From positions 1,923,010 through 1,987,009 of the forward strand of contig CP051235.1 of NCBI GenBank assembly GCA_017794705.1: 64,000 nt of DNA, in the 5' to 3' direction. How positions within the stretch are numbered: the stretch's first letter is position 1; each line of letters starts with the position of its first letter. The position numbers and the translations under genes are program-made. This document shows, piece by piece, positions 18,570 to 29,688 of the stretch. The notes under the pieces are model-generated. The model was not told where the DNA came from. It did not search any database and saw nothing but the letters and a program-made list of their open reading frames with translations. The stretch comes from Devosia sp. Its GTDB lineage: Bacteria > Pseudomonadota > Alphaproteobacteria > Rhizobiales > Devosiaceae.

Positions 18570-18599
18570 CTTGAAGGGTGCAAAAGCCCTCCTTATATA
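18570..18599 (+). promoter_or_regulatory. RpoH (sigma-32)-like promoter of dnaK
   Basis: CTTGAA (18570-18575), a 15-base spacer and CCTTATATA (18591-18599) match the alphaproteobacterial heat-shock promoter pattern. It lies about 118 bases before the dnaK ATG, leaving an untranslated leader. The candidate before grpE has the same -35 and a similar -10. Confidence 0.6.
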
Positions 18600-18717
18600 C
18601 GCGCCAACGCGCAGATAAGCGCATTGTTCATCCCCAAAGGGGCCTGGCGGGGCCGCAAGGCAAAGAGCCGCTTGATGAGGGTTCACTCCCGGGCCTGCTG
18701 TGAAAGAGGTAGTACCA

Positions 18718-20637
<1,920 letters not shown>

Positions 20638-20651
20638 ACCGACCCTTTTTC

Positions 20652-20691
20652 CCGGCGCCGTTCCCAAAAGGGTGCGGCGCCGGTCAGTTTT
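20652..20691 (+). terminator. GC-rich hairpin just after dnaK, probable terminator or attenuator
   Basis: CCGGCGCCG (20652-20660) pairs with CGGCGCCGG (20675-20683) around a 14-base loop, followed by TCAGTTTT. It begins 15 bases after the dnaK stop codon and could end or stabilise the dnaK message. Confidence 0.55.
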
Positions 20692-20744
20692 CAGGACAGT
20701 CATGCCGATCCAGAATTCTCCGGAAAGATTTGAACCCTGTCATC

Positions 20745-20772
20745 CCGCCGCCTCAACCAAGGCGGCGGTTTT
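20745..20772 (+). terminator. Second hairpin with T run, 19 bases before dnaJ
   Basis: CCGCCGCC (20745-20752) and GGCGGCGG (20761-20768) form a perfect 8-bp stem with an 8-base loop, directly followed by TTTT. It has the form of an intrinsic terminator but sits only 18 bases before the dnaJ ATG, so it may attenuate readthrough into dnaJ. Confidence 0.6.
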
Positions 20773-20790
20773 GCGCATCTGGGGCCAGCC

Positions 20791-21942
20791 ATGAGCAAGC
20801 GCGATTATTATGAAGTGCTGGGCGTTGACCGCGGTTCCGATGCCGGGGCGCTGAAAAGCGCCTACCGCAAGCTGGCGATGAAGTATCACCCGGACCGCAA
20901 TCCGGGCGACAAGGATGCCGAGCACAGTTTCAAGGAAGTCTCGGAAGCCTATGATGCGCTGAAGGACCCGCAGAAACGCGCCGCCTATGACCGGTTCGGC
21001 CATGCCGCCTTCCAGAATGGCAGCGGGGGCGGTCCGCGTGGGGGCGCCGGGTTCGGGCCGGACTTTTCGTCCTCCATGTCGGACATGTTCGAGGATATTT
21101 TCGGCGAGTTCATGGGCGCCGCCGGTGGCGCGCGGCGCGGCCGGGCCGCCAATTTCCGCGGTTCGGATCTGCGCTACAATCTCGAGGTTTCGCTCGAAGA
21201 GGCTTTCTCCGGCCAGACCGTCGAGGTTGACGTGCCCACCATGGTACAATGCGAGACCTGTGACGGCTCAGGCGCCAAGCCGGGCACGGGCATGAGCGAA
21301 TGCTCGACCTGCCACGGGCACGGCAAGATCCGGCAGGCGCAGGGCTTTTTCTCCATTGAACGCACCTGCCCGGCCTGTCAGGGCCGCGGCGAGACCATGG
21401 ACCAGCCCTGTTCGGACTGTTCAGGCCAGGGCCGCCGGCAGGAAAGCCGCAAGCTTTCCGTCGATATTCCCAAGGGCATCGAGGATGGTACCCGCATTCG
21501 CCTCGCCAACGAAGGCGAAGCCGGACTGCGCGGCGGGCCGCCGGGTGATCTTTACATATTCGTCTCAATCCGGCCGCATGAACTGTTTCAGCGCGATGGT
21601 GCCGATCTTTACGCCCGCGTCCCCATCGCCATGACCACGGCGGCGCTTGGCGGTGAATTCGAGGTGCCGGTGCTCGGCGGCACCCGCGCCAAGGTCAAGG
21701 TGCCGCACGGCACACAGGCCGGCCAGCGCATTCGTCTGAAAGGCAAGGGCATGCCAGTGCTGCGCTCGAGCCAGGTCGGTGACCTGTTCGTTCAGATGGA
21801 CGTTGAAGTGCCGCAGAACCTGACCAAACGCCAGCGCGAACTGCTCGAGGAATTCGACGAGATTTCCACCAAGGAAAACAATCCCTCCTCGTCCGGCTTT
21901 TTCAAGAAGCTCAAGGGCCTGTTCGACCATATGGGCGGCTGA
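20791..21942 (+). CDS. dnaJ: Chaperone protein DnaJ (Hsp40)
   Basis: A 383-residue type I J-protein that delivers unfolded substrates to DnaK and stimulates its ATPase. The J domain has [13 protein letters not shown] (His-Pro-Asp). A Gly/Phe-rich linker ([18 protein letters not shown]) and four zinc-binding repeats follow: [24 protein letters not shown] and CSDCSGQG. The C-terminal client domain includes [11 protein letters not shown] and [11 protein letters not shown]. Lying 153 bases after dnaK with a hairpin in between, it is probably expressed at a lower level than dnaK. Confidence 0.98.
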   Translation: MSKRDYYEVLGVDRGSDAGALKSAYRKLAMKYHPDRNPGDKDAEHSFKEVSEAYDALKDPQKRAAYDRFGHAAFQNGSGGGPRGGAGFGPDFSSSMSDMFEDIFGEFMGAAGGARRGRAANFRGSDLRYNLEVSLEEAFSGQTVEVDVPTMVQCETCDGSGAKPGTGMSECSTCHGHGKIRQAQGFFSIERTCPACQGRGETMDQPCSDCSGQGRRQESRKLSVDIPKGIEDGTRIRLANEGEAGLRGGPPGDLYIFVSIRPHELFQRDGADLYARVPIAMTTAALGGEFEVPVLGGTRAKVKVPHGTQAGQRIRLKGKGMPVLRSSQVGDLFVQMDVEVPQNLTKRQRELLEEFDEISTKENNPSSSGFFKKLKGLFDHMGG

Positions 21943-21974
21943 CCGCCTCCGCGATTTCCCCGCAATAACAGCAA

Positions 21975-22004
21975 CGTGTCGCTCCGGGACTTGATCCCGG
22001 GGCC
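21975..22004. repeat. Dispersed palindromic repeat, copy 2
   Basis: Matches the element at 17851-17880 in 29 of 30 bases, with the same CTTGA loop and the stem CCGGGA/TCCCGG. It lies 33 bases after the dnaJ stop codon, before the flavin reductase gene. Similar CGGGCTTGACCCG-type hairpins are widespread between genes in Rhizobiales. Confidence 0.75.
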
Positions 22005-22050
22005 CACATCCCGCAATCAGGGCTGACGTTTCTCGCCCAAGGATTGCTCC

Positions 22051-22599
22051 ATGCCCAAAGCCCTGACCCTGTCCGGTTCGATCCGCAAGGGATCGTATAA
22101 CCAGATGTTGGCCCTGCATGTGGGCAAAAGGCTGCGCGATGCGGGCGTCGAGGTCACCGACGTGGATCTCGCCGACTATCCGATGCCGATCTTCAACGAG
22201 GATCTGGAACCGGACAATATGCCGGAAAGCGCCGCAAGGCTCGCCGACCTCTGGCGCGAAGCCGACATCATTTTCATCGCCAGCCCCGAATATAATGGCG
22301 GCATGACGCCCTTGTTGCTCAACACGATCACCTGGCTCAGCCGGCAGAAACCGGGCGGCTTGTTCCGCAAGCCGGTGATCGGTATCGGCGGGGTGAGTTC
22401 GGGCAAGTACGGCACCATCTGGTCGCTGTCGCACCTCAGGGATTCGCTCTCCAAGGTCGGCGGTCTGATCGTCCCCGGCCTTTTGGGCATCGGCCCGTCC
22501 GACGGCGCTTTCGACGACAATGGCAATCCGGTGGAACCGGCGATCAGGAACAAGGTCGACGCCCTGATCAAGGACCTCATCTCGGTCAAACGCGGCTGA
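22051..22599 (+). CDS. NADPH-dependent FMN reductase family oxidoreductase
   Basis: A 182-residue flavodoxin-like quinone/FMN reductase. The phosphate-binding loop GSIRKGSYNQML is at residues 9-20, and the FMN-contact motif ASPEYNGGMTPLLLNTITWLS is central. It probably reduces quinones, chromate-like compounds or flavin with NAD(P)H, often as an oxidative-stress defence; the true substrate is unknown. It stands alone after dnaJ and before the low-GC methyltransferase region. Confidence 0.88.
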   Translation: MPKALTLSGSIRKGSYNQMLALHVGKRLRDAGVEVTDVDLADYPMPIFNEDLEPDNMPESAARLADLWREADIIFIASPEYNGGMTPLLLNTITWLSRQKPGGLFRKPVIGIGGVSSGKYGTIWSLSHLRDSLSKVGGLIVPGLLGIGPSDGAFDDNGNPVEPAIRNKVDALIKDLISVKRG

Positions 22600-22807
22600 G
22601 AAAACAACAGCAAGAAGTTGATGCACGATGCAGAAAAACTGCTGCTGACTTGTCGGGGCACAGAAACCACCATGGTATTACCCGTTCAGTTCACACTTCG
22701 ATGTGCAGCGTGGCATTTACATAGTTTCCTTACCCATCTATTTATTCTATGTCATTATTCGACAGTAGTAGTATTTATTAGGTCAAGTTCTGAGAAGTGG
22801 ATATTTC

Positions 22808-23461
22808 GTGAAAGATGTTACTGTGAACGGTTTTCGAAAGCGGCGTGGAATAATTCTTCAGAATCACATTGACATGATAGCTTCAACGATAGGGCGTAAT
22901 TTGCGCATCCTTGATGTTGGAGGAAGGCCCGATTACTGGGACAATGTGCCGCTCAGGAATACTGAAAAGATACTTCTGCTGAACATTGAATCAGATCAAC
23001 TGAATCGGAAATCTCAAACCGATCAAAGTCTTTTCGAGTATGTAATCGGTGACGCAACAAACCTTCACGACTACCCCGATCAATCGGTTGACCTGATCCA
23101 CTCCAACTCAGTCATTGAGCACGTTGGGGACTGGCGGTCGATTCAGGCTATGGCCACAGAAATCCGTCGTGTTGGTCGTGCTGGTTGGGTCCAAACCCCG
23201 GCGTGGGAGTGCCCAATCGAACCTCATTACAGATTGCCGTTTGTGCACTGGTTCAGCGCGCCCGTGCGACAAAAAATCATTCGGCTGAGAAAGCGGTTTC
23301 GAGTCATGGATTTAGATGAAATCAGAACGCAAGTAGAAGGTATAAACATTCTGACAAGGGCCGAATTTGTTCATTTGTTCCCTAACACAACGTTGAGGGT
23401 TGAGCGACTCTTCCGTCTTGTACCCAAAAGTTACACCGTCACGTGGACTCAGCAATCCTAG
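22808..23461 (+). CDS. Class I SAM-dependent methyltransferase, low-GC islet
   Basis: A 217-residue predicted methyltransferase. The SAM loop is [12 protein letters not shown], followed by the acidic LLNIESDQ, the [29 protein letters not shown] segment and [23 protein letters not shown]. It resembles methyltransferases found with surface polysaccharide genes, but no partner is present and the substrate is unknown. Base composition is visibly poorer in G+C than all neighbours, as are the flanking 22600-22807 and 23462-23560, pointing to acquisition by transfer. The start is GTG 22808 with GAGAAG upstream; no better start is in frame. Confidence 0.7.
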   Translation: MKDVTVNGFRKRRGIILQNHIDMIASTIGRNLRILDVGGRPDYWDNVPLRNTEKILLLNIESDQLNRKSQTDQSLFEYVIGDATNLHDYPDQSVDLIHSNSVIEHVGDWRSIQAMATEIRRVGRAGWVQTPAWECPIEPHYRLPFVHWFSAPVRQKIIRLRKRFRVMDLDEIRTQVEGINILTRAEFVHLFPNTTLRVERLFRLVPKSYTVTWTQQS

Positions 23462-23625
23462 CAGCTTCAGGACCGTGCGTTGAAGTTCCGGGTTGCGGCG
23501 ACCTTCACATCGAATCGCGCAAAAGGAACACGCGCTCGAAGCTGATGCAATCAACGCGGCTGAGGGATTGCGCGGTCCCGCGCTTTGTGCGACTGGGATG
23601 CCCATCCAACATTGGGGGTGCGCTC

Positions 23626-24327
23626 ATGCATGATCCGGACAGCAGGCTGATTGTCGCGCTGGACTATTCCACTCGCGCCGAGGCGGAGAAGCTGGTCGAG
23701 CGGCTGGGTGACAGCGGCACGTTCTACAAGATCGGCTACCAGCTGTTCTACGGCGGCGACGGATATGCGCTCGGCAAGGACCTGATTGCGGCAGGCAAGA
23801 AGGTTTTCTTCGACCTCAAGCTGCTCGACATCGACAATACGGTCGCCAAGGGCGTCGAGGCCTTTGCGGCAACCGGCGCTGCCATGCTGACCATTCACGC
23901 CTATCCGCAGGCGATGAAGGCGGCAGTAGCGGCCGCCGAAGGGTCCGACCTCTGCCTTTTGGGCGTCACTGTCCTCACCTCGATGGACGATGATGATCTT
24001 GAGGAAGCAGGCTACGACCGGGATGTACAAAGTCTTGTCGCCTACCGCGCCCATCAGGCGAAAGAGGCCGGGATGGGCGGGGTCGTCTGTTCGGCGCACG
24101 AGGCGGCGCTTGCCCGCCAGTTCGTCGGCGAGAAAATGGCCGTGGTCACCCCCGGCATCCGCCCCAAGGGCAGTGCCAGCAACGACCAAAAGCGCATCGT
24201 CACCCCTGCAGACGCGCTGTCGCAGGGCGCCAGCCATCTCGTCATCGGCCGCCCGATCACCCAGGCGGAAAGCCCGGTCCAGGCGGCCGGGGCGATCTTT
24301 GCCGAAATGCGTATGGGCGCCGCCTGA
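23626..24327 (+). CDS. pyrF: Orotidine 5'-phosphate decarboxylase
   Basis: A 233-residue TIM-barrel enzyme that decarboxylates OMP to UMP, the last step of de novo pyrimidine synthesis. Conserved: [27 protein letters not shown], the catalytic [16 protein letters not shown] (Asp-x-Lys...Asp), VVTPGIRP and [11 protein letters not shown]. The ATG at 23626 has GGGGGTG upstream; the frame extends to 23443, but that part is outside the family and in the low-GC flank. Linkage dnaJ-pyrF-dapB-gpmA is common in related genomes. Confidence 0.97.
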   Translation: MHDPDSRLIVALDYSTRAEAEKLVERLGDSGTFYKIGYQLFYGGDGYALGKDLIAAGKKVFFDLKLLDIDNTVAKGVEAFAATGAAMLTIHAYPQAMKAAVAAAEGSDLCLLGVTVLTSMDDDDLEEAGYDRDVQSLVAYRAHQAKEAGMGGVVCSAHEAALARQFVGEKMAVVTPGIRPKGSASNDQKRIVTPADALSQGASHLVIGRPITQAESPVQAAGAIFAEMRMGAA

Positions 24328-24393
24328 GGCGGGCCGCTTCATTTCCAGCCGCTGCTTTGCTATCAGCAGGGCGAACCAACTGGGGGTAAATCC

Positions 24394-25215
24394 ATGTCCG
24401 ACCTCAAGGTCGTGGTCGCCGGCGCCGGGGGCCGCATGGGACTCAACAATATTGCCGCCATCGTCAGGGCCGAGGGCCTGGCGCTGCACGCTGCCTTTGA
24501 CCGCGCTGGAACCGATGTCATCGGTCAGGATGCCGGTCTGTTCGCCCATGCCGGTGAAACCGGTGTGCTGATCGGCGATGATATTGACGTGGCCCTTGAA
24601 GGCGCCGATGCCATCGTTGATTTCACCGCACCGGCGCTCAGTGTCGAGCTGGCCGGAAAAGCCGCGTTGCGTGGGCTGATCCATGTGATCGGTACCACCG
24701 GCTGCACCGATCAGGATGAGGCGGAATTTCACAAGGCCGCCCAGAACGGCGCGATCATCGTCAAGTCCGGCAACATGTCGCTGGGCGTCAACCTGCTGGT
24801 TTCGCTGGTCAAAAAGGCTGCTGCCGCGCTCGGCGAGGATTTCGACGCCGAAGTGCTCGAGATGCACCACAACAAGAAGGTCGACGCGCCGTCGGGCACG
24901 GCGCTGATGCTCGGGCACGCCGTCGCCGAAGGACGCGGTGTCAATTTTGGCGACAAGGCCGTGCTGTCCCGCGAGGGCCAGGTCGGGGCGCGGCAAAAGG
25001 GCGAGATCGGCTTTGCCACGCTGCGCGGCGGCAACGTCATCGGCGATCACACGGTGATGCTGGTCAGCGGCAGCGAGCGGATTGAGCTGACCCACAAGGC
25101 CCAGGACCGGGCGTTGTTTGCCGACGGCGCCGTCAAGGCACTGCAATGGGCGCGGGACAAAAAGCCGGGATATTACACAATGGCCGACGTACTCGGCCTC
25201 AATGACGGGGAATGA
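24394..25215 (+). CDS. dapB: 4-hydroxy-tetrahydrodipicolinate reductase
   Basis: A 273-residue NAD(P)H-dependent reductase of the diaminopimelate/lysine pathway. It has the nucleotide loop [45 protein letters not shown] and the signature [20 protein letters not shown] with the catalytic His and Lys. It supplies meso-diaminopimelate for peptidoglycan. The stop codon overlaps or nearly abuts the start of gpmA, so the two are probably co-transcribed. Confidence 0.98.
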   Translation: MSDLKVVVAGAGGRMGLNNIAAIVRAEGLALHAAFDRAGTDVIGQDAGLFAHAGETGVLIGDDIDVALEGADAIVDFTAPALSVELAGKAALRGLIHVIGTTGCTDQDEAEFHKAAQNGAIIVKSGNMSLGVNLLVSLVKKAAAALGEDFDAEVLEMHHNKKVDAPSGTALMLGHAVAEGRGVNFGDKAVLSREGQVGARQKGEIGFATLRGGNVIGDHTVMLVSGSERIELTHKAQDRALFADGAVKALQWARDKKPGYYTMADVLGLNDGE

Positions 25216-25217
25216 CT

Positions 25218-25832
25218 ATGGCGGGAACGCTGATCCTGGTCCGGCACGGCCAGAGCGAATGGAATTTGAAGAACCTGTTCACCGGCTGGCGCGATCCGGA
25301 CCTGACCGCGCGTGGCAAGGAAGAGGCGAAGAATGCCGGCAAGGCGCTGAAAAAGCGCGGCTTTTCCCCTGATGTCTGTTTCACATCCGCCCTCAAGCGG
25401 GCCCAGCATACGCTTGATCTGATGCTGGCGGAGATGGGCGTGGTCAACATGACCATCGTGCGCAATCAGGCACTGAACGAGCGCGACTATGGCGATCTGT
25501 CCGGGCTCAACAAGGATGATGCGCGCGACAAGTGGGGCGAAGAACAGGTGCATGTCTGGCGCCGGTCCTTTGATACGCCGCCGCCCGGCGGCGAAAGCCT
25601 GAAAGGTACCGCCGAGCGTGTCCTGCCCTATTATGAGGCGTCGATCCTGCCGCTGGTCAAAAAGGGCCGCAACGTGCTGGTCGCCGCCCACGGCAATTCG
25701 CTGCGCGCGCTGGTGATGCAGCTTGAGGGCCTGTCGCCGGACGAAATCGTCGCCCGTGAAATCGGCACCGGCGACCCGCTGATCTACGAGATCGACGAGA
25801 ACGGCAAGGTGCTGTCGTCCGAAGCGATCTAG
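25218..25832 (+). CDS. gpmA: 2,3-bisphosphoglycerate-dependent phosphoglycerate mutase
   Basis: About 204 residues of the histidine-phosphatase superfamily that interconvert 3- and 2-phosphoglycerate in glycolysis. Motifs: [20 protein letters not shown] with the phosphorylated His, [14 protein letters not shown] and [13 protein letters not shown] with the second His. It is the short form usual in Alphaproteobacteria. ATG 25212 overlaps the dapB stop as ATGA but has GGGG directly against it. ATG 25218, with GGGG seven bases upstream, is the better start. The end overlaps the convergent Ada-like gene by four bases. Confidence 0.95.
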   Translation: MAGTLILVRHGQSEWNLKNLFTGWRDPDLTARGKEEAKNAGKALKKRGFSPDVCFTSALKRAQHTLDLMLAEMGVVNMTIVRNQALNERDYGDLSGLNKDDARDKWGEEQVHVWRRSFDTPPPGGESLKGTAERVLPYYEASILPLVKKGRNVLVAAHGNSLRALVMQLEGLSPDEIVAREIGTGDPLIYEIDENGKVLSSEAI

Positions 25833-26683
25833 GCCACCTGCCCGGCTTCCCAGCCCAGGATTGCCCGTTTGCGGGCGATGCCCCAGTGATAACCGGTCAA
25901 TTTGCCGGTCGAGCCGACCACGCGGTGGCAGGGCACGACGAAGGAAATCGGGTTGCGGCCCACTGCTGACCCCACCGCCCGCGAGGCGGTCGGCTTGTCC
26001 AGCCGGTTGGCCAGCGCACCATAAGTGGTGGCGCGGCCCATGGGGATGGTCAGCAACTGTTCCCAGACCCTGACCTCAAAGTCGGTGCCGATCAGCACCA
26101 CGCGCACGGGGTCCTCGGGGTTCCAGCGCGTCGGGTCGAAAATCCTGGCGGCGAGCGGCGCAATGCGTTTGTCGTTTCGCGTGTAGCCGGCGTTTGGCCA
26201 GCGGTTGGCGAGATCCGCATAGGCCGCGTCCAATCCGGCCTCATCGACAAAGCCGATGCCGGCCACACCATATTCGGTGGCAAACACCACCGCTTCGCCG
26301 AACGGTGAGGGCGCGACGCCCCAGAACATTTCAAGTCCGGCCCCCTTGCTGGCCCAGGTGCCCGGCGGCATGGCTTCGTGGGTGACAAACAGGTCATGCA
26401 GGCGCGAAGATGACGACAGCCCCACCTCGTACGTCGTGTCGAGCACGCTTGCGCTGTCCGCGAGCAGCCGCTTGGCGTGATCGAGCGCGACGGCTTGCGC
26501 AAAACTTTTCGGGGTCAGCCCGCACCAGCGCCGGAACAGGTCGACCATTTGCCGTTCGGTCAGGCCCATGGCCCGGCTCAACCCGGAAATGTCGGCCTCC
26601 GGGCCATGGTCGGAAATATGGGCAATGGCGGCCTGTACGCGCTGATAGTCGCTGGCCGGGGCAATCGAAATCATCTGGTTCAT
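25829..26683 (-). CDS. ada: Ada-like AraC regulator fused to O6-methylguanine-DNA methyltransferase
   Basis: About 284 residues. The N-terminal 90 are an AraC-type helix-turn-helix ([30 protein letters not shown]). The C-terminal half is a suicide alkyltransferase with [43 protein letters not shown], where PCHR holds the acceptor Cys. The N-terminal Cys4 zinc domain of E. coli Ada, which senses methyl-phosphotriesters, is missing, so methylation-triggered activation in the E. coli manner is unlikely. The start is ATG 26683 with GGAG upstream; GTG 26692 is the alternative. Confidence 0.9.
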   Translation of the reverse strand: MNQMISIAPASDYQRVQAAIAHISDHGPEADISGLSRAMGLTERQMVDLFRRWCGLTPKSFAQAVALDHAKRLLADSASVLDTTYEVGLSSSSRLHDLFVTHEAMPPGTWASKGAGLEMFWGVAPSPFGEAVVFATEYGVAGIGFVDEAGLDAAYADLANRWPNAGYTRNDKRIAPLAARIFDPTRWNPEDPVRVVLIGTDFEVRVWEQLLTIPMGRATTYGALANRLDKPTASRAVGSAVGRNPISFVVPCHRVVGSTGKLTGYHWGIARKRAILGWEAGQVA

Positions 26684-26757
26684 GACGGTCACTCCATCGG
26701 AATTGACCGCATCCTATGTTGCCTCAAATGGCCTTGCGACCCGATTTTGACAGGCGT

Positions 26758-27225
26758 TCAGGCCCGTGCCTTTGATAGCGCCAGGCCAAACCCGTCAGCG
26801 AATTTCTTCTTGTCGTCAGGGGTCAGAAAGGCGCCAATCTCCAGCCGGTCCTGCCGGTTTCTGAGGGCGATGTTCGTCACCCGCCCCTCAAGATCCCGCG
26901 CCACGTCGAGCCGCACCCAGAAGGGATTGAATTGATGCCGGCGCTCCTCGCCCCTCGCCGAGACGTGCCGCACTTCCAGATTGTCACGCCACAAGGTGAC
27001 GGTTTCAAACATGCGGCCGGATTTGAACGAGGCCGTCAGCGCCCAGGTCAGGGCGATCAGGTCCAGCCCCAATAGGCCGATCACCGGCCAGGCGCCGATT
27101 GCGTAGAAAAATATGCCCGGAATCGAGATCAGAACCGCCGTGAACAAAATGACATTGCGTATGCCCTGCGGCCCGAGGGCCCGGTGCGGACGCAGGTCAG
27201 CGGAAAAAAGCGGGGCGGATTGCAT
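26758..27225 (-). CDS. DUF2244 domain membrane protein
   Basis: A 155-residue protein of the DUF2244 family: two adjacent hydrophobic segments (VILFTAVLISIPGIFFYAIG and VIGLLGLDLIALTWALTAS) followed by a soluble part with ETVTLWRDNLEVRHVSARGEERRHQFNPFWVRLDV and LRNRQDRLEIGAFLTPDDKKKFADGF. The family is widespread in Alphaproteobacteria, often next to nth; its role is unknown. It is divergent from nth across 73 bases, which may hold promoters for both. Confidence 0.88.
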   Translation of the reverse strand: MQSAPLFSADLRPHRALGPQGIRNVILFTAVLISIPGIFFYAIGAWPVIGLLGLDLIALTWALTASFKSGRMFETVTLWRDNLEVRHVSARGEERRHQFNPFWVRLDVARDLEGRVTNIALRNRQDRLEIGAFLTPDDKKKFADGFGLALSKARA

Positions 27226-27298
27226 GTGGGTTGGCTTTGTTTGCGGTTCCGGTCAAGGCGGGTTTCTTTCAATATAGGCAAATCAAAGGGATGGGAAA

Positions 27299-27958
27299 AT
27301 GGCCAGGCGGTTGCCGCGATCAAAACTTTCTGAACAGGAAATCGAGGCGATGTTCGCCGCCTTCGCCGCGGCTGATCCCGAACCGAAAGGGGAGCTGAAT
27401 TACGTCAATCCCTTTACGCTTCTGGTGGCGGTGGTCTTGAGCGCCCAGGCCACGGACGCGGGGGTCAACAAGGCAACCGCAGAACTGTTCAGGATCGCCG
27501 ATACGCCCGAGAAAATGGTGGCGCTGGGGCTTGATGAAATCACCCGGCACATCAAGACCATCGGGCTTTACCGCAACAAGGCGAAAAACGTTCTGGCGCT
27601 CAGCCGCCAACTCATCGAAACACAAAATTCCACCGTGCCGCAGAACCGTGCCCAGCTGGAAGCGCTGCCCGGCGTGGGACGCAAGACGGCCAATGTGGTC
27701 CTCAACATCGCCTTCGGTCAGCCGACAATCGCGGTCGACACGCATCTGTTCAGGGTCGCCAACCGCACGGGACTGGCGCCGGGCAAGGACGTGCTGGAGG
27801 TCGAGCGCGGTCTCGAACGCCGCATCCCCCAGCGCTACATGCTGCATGCCCATCACTGGCTGATCCTGCACGGCCGGTACGTGTGCAAGGCCCGCAAGCC
27901 CGAATGCGGCCGCTGTCTCATTGAAAAATACTGCAAGTACCCGGCAAAAACCGCCTGA
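27299..27958 (+). CDS. nth: Endonuclease III (DNA glycosylase/AP lyase)
   Basis: A 219-residue base-excision-repair enzyme that removes oxidised pyrimidines and nicks the abasic site. It has the helix-hairpin-helix LEALPGVGRKTANVVLNIAF with the catalytic Lys, then VDTHLFRVANR with the catalytic Asp. The C-terminal 4Fe-4S cluster ligands follow the pattern C-x6-C-x2-C-x5-C (VCKARKPECGRCLIEKYC). The start ATG has GGGATGGGA upstream. Length is near E. coli Nth (211). Confidence 0.97.
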   Translation: MARRLPRSKLSEQEIEAMFAAFAAADPEPKGELNYVNPFTLLVAVVLSAQATDAGVNKATAELFRIADTPEKMVALGLDEITRHIKTIGLYRNKAKNVLALSRQLIETQNSTVPQNRAQLEALPGVGRKTANVVLNIAFGQPTIAVDTHLFRVANRTGLAPGKDVLEVERGLERRIPQRYMLHAHHWLILHGRYVCKARKPECGRCLIEKYCKYPAKTA

Positions 27959-28037
27959 TCGGGCCGAAAAACCTTGCCTCCTGCCCGAACCCCGTTAGGT
28001 TCGGCGCGTCCCGCCGCCAGACCCAAGAAAAACCTCC

Positions 28038-29042
28038 ATGAGCAATGCCCCGATTGACGTGCTGACCATCGGCAACGCCATCACCGACATTTTCGCCCAT
28101 GTCGACGACGCGTTCATCGAAAAGGAAGGCATGACCAAATCGATCATGCACCTGGTCGAGATGGACCGGTCCAACTATCTGCTCAGCCAGATGCCCGGCG
28201 ACCGCAAGCGGGTTGGCGGCGGTAGCTGCGCCAACACCGCCGTGGGGGTTGCGGCCCTCGGCGGCAATGCGGCGTTCGTCGGCAAGGTGGCGAACGACGA
28301 AATCGGGGATTTCTACACCCGCGACATCGCCAAGGCCGGCGTGGAATTCACCACCGCCGCGCTGGAACATGGGGCCGGGTCGGGCCGTTCGATGATCATG
28401 ATCACGCCGGACGGCGAGCGCACCATGAACACTTATCTCGGCGCCTGCCACGATCTGACCGAAAGCGATATTTTCGAAGACCAGATCGGCTCCGCCGCCA
28501 TCACCTTCATGGAAGGGTTCTTGTGGGATCCACCCGAAGCCAAACGCGCCTTCGTGCGCGCTGCCCATTATGCCCACAAGCATGAACGCGCCGCCGCCAT
28601 CACCCTGTCCGATCCGTTTTGTGTCGGCCGGTTCCGCGCCGAATTCCTCGATTTGCTGAAATCAAAGACCTGCGATTATGTCTGCGCCAACCTCGCGGAA
28701 CTGAAATCGCTTTATCAGACCGATGACCTGGGTGCTGCGGTTCAACAGATCGCCCAAGACGTCGAGATCGCCGCCGTCACCATGGGGGCCGAAGGCGCCA
28801 TGGCGATCAAGGATGGCGAAGTGGTGACCGTCCCTGCCTATCATATCGACAAGGTGGTCGACGCCACCGGCGCCGGCGACCTGTTCGCCTCCGGCTTCCT
28901 GCTCGGCGTCGCCCGCGGCCAGGAGATGTCCGAGGCCCTGAAACTGGGGTGCCTCTGCGCCTCCGAAGTCATCTCCCACGTCGGCGCCCGTCCTGAAGCC
29001 GACCTCAAAGCCCTCGCCGCCGAGCACGGGCTGAAGGTCTAG
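28038..29042 (+). CDS. PfkB-family carbohydrate/adenosine kinase
   Basis: A 334-residue ribokinase-superfamily kinase. The glycine-rich substrate site is GGGSCANTAVGVAALGGNAAFVGKV, and the ATP/anion-hole signature DATGAGDLFASGFLLGVA carries the catalytic Asp. Orthologues in Alphaproteobacteria are usually annotated adenosine kinase, but substrate is not certain from sequence. It stands alone between nth and a long gene-free region. Confidence 0.88.
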   Translation: MSNAPIDVLTIGNAITDIFAHVDDAFIEKEGMTKSIMHLVEMDRSNYLLSQMPGDRKRVGGGSCANTAVGVAALGGNAAFVGKVANDEIGDFYTRDIAKAGVEFTTAALEHGAGSGRSMIMITPDGERTMNTYLGACHDLTESDIFEDQIGSAAITFMEGFLWDPPEAKRAFVRAAHYAHKHERAAAITLSDPFCVGRFRAEFLDLLKSKTCDYVCANLAELKSLYQTDDLGAAVQQIAQDVEIAAVTMGAEGAMAIKDGEVVTVPAYHIDKVVDATGAGDLFASGFLLGVARGQEMSEALKLGCLCASEVISHVGARPEADLKALAAEHGLKV

Positions 29043-29152
29043 TGAAACCCCCATCGCGGTGAGAAAGAACTTATCCCCGCCCTCAAACCCTCCCGCATAC
29101 TCCTCATCACAAGCCGCGCGTTGAGCTGAGGTGTACACGAGCACTTTGCGGA

Positions 29153-29195
29153 GGTTGGCAGGAAAAGTGGGAACCGGTTTTCCGGTTCGCCAACC
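29153..29195. repeat. Nested palindrome with rhizobial AAAAGTGGGAACCGGTTTTCC core
   Basis: Outer arms GGTTGGC (29153-29159) and GCCAACC (29189-29195) enclose an inner hairpin GAACCGG (29171-29177) / CCGGTTC (29182-29188). The inner sequence GGAAAAGTGGGAACCGG with TTTTCCGG resembles a short intergenic repeat I recognise from many Rhizobiales genomes. Whether it is mobile or acts in mRNA is unknown. Confidence 0.6.
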
Positions 29196-29592
29196 GACCT
29201 GACAATCCATGGTTTGGGCCGGTGTGTTGGTCGGGTCGCCGATCAGCAGGGTAAAGCGGTCAGGTAGCCCTCGGCCAGGGGGCAAGTGCAAGACGCTGCG
29301 CAGCCGTCTGATATGGGTTGCGCCTGTTTTCCGGACCATTGGAGAACAGATGCCCGTCTGGAAGGCCGGTCTAGAATCCGGCAACTGGACAAATCAGGGG
29401 CATGGCGCATCCGCGGGGCTCCGGAGGGCCCCGGCCTGTTCGTCATAGCCCACAAATCCCGGTTGCGCGGGGCGTTGTGCGCCTCACTTTTTACTACTTA
29501 GGATCGAGGTGTTCACCGCCCTGCGCCTGCTCTGTTCTTCTAGCATAACCACAGGAGTCTCCGTGTGGCGCCTTCGGCCGCCAAAAATTCAG

Positions 29593-29624
29593 CGTCACCC
29601 TCGGGCTTGACCCGAGGGTCCATG
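29593..29624 (+). repeat. Dispersed palindromic repeat, copy 3 (left half of inverted pair)
   Basis: Stem ACCCTCGGG / CCCGAGGGT around the loop CTTGA, the same loop as copies 1 and 2. It faces copy 4 at 29689-29720 in opposite orientation. Confidence 0.75.
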
Positions 29625-29688
29625 ATGAGGTCGCACAGGGCACAGTCATTCGTGTGTCCCCACGAACCCTCATCGCGCTGCACCGCTG

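Noticed and set aside
21565..25146. Long minus-strand frames (21565-22626, 23551-25146) opposite dnaJ, the reductase, pyrF and dapB
   Set aside because: They are shadows of genes with clear motifs and have no motifs of their own.
28662..29384. 240-codon minus-strand frame entering the gene-free gap at 29.04-29.92 kb
   Set aside because: Most of it mirrors the PfkB kinase gene. The part in the gap has no recognisable family and crosses a palindromic repeat.
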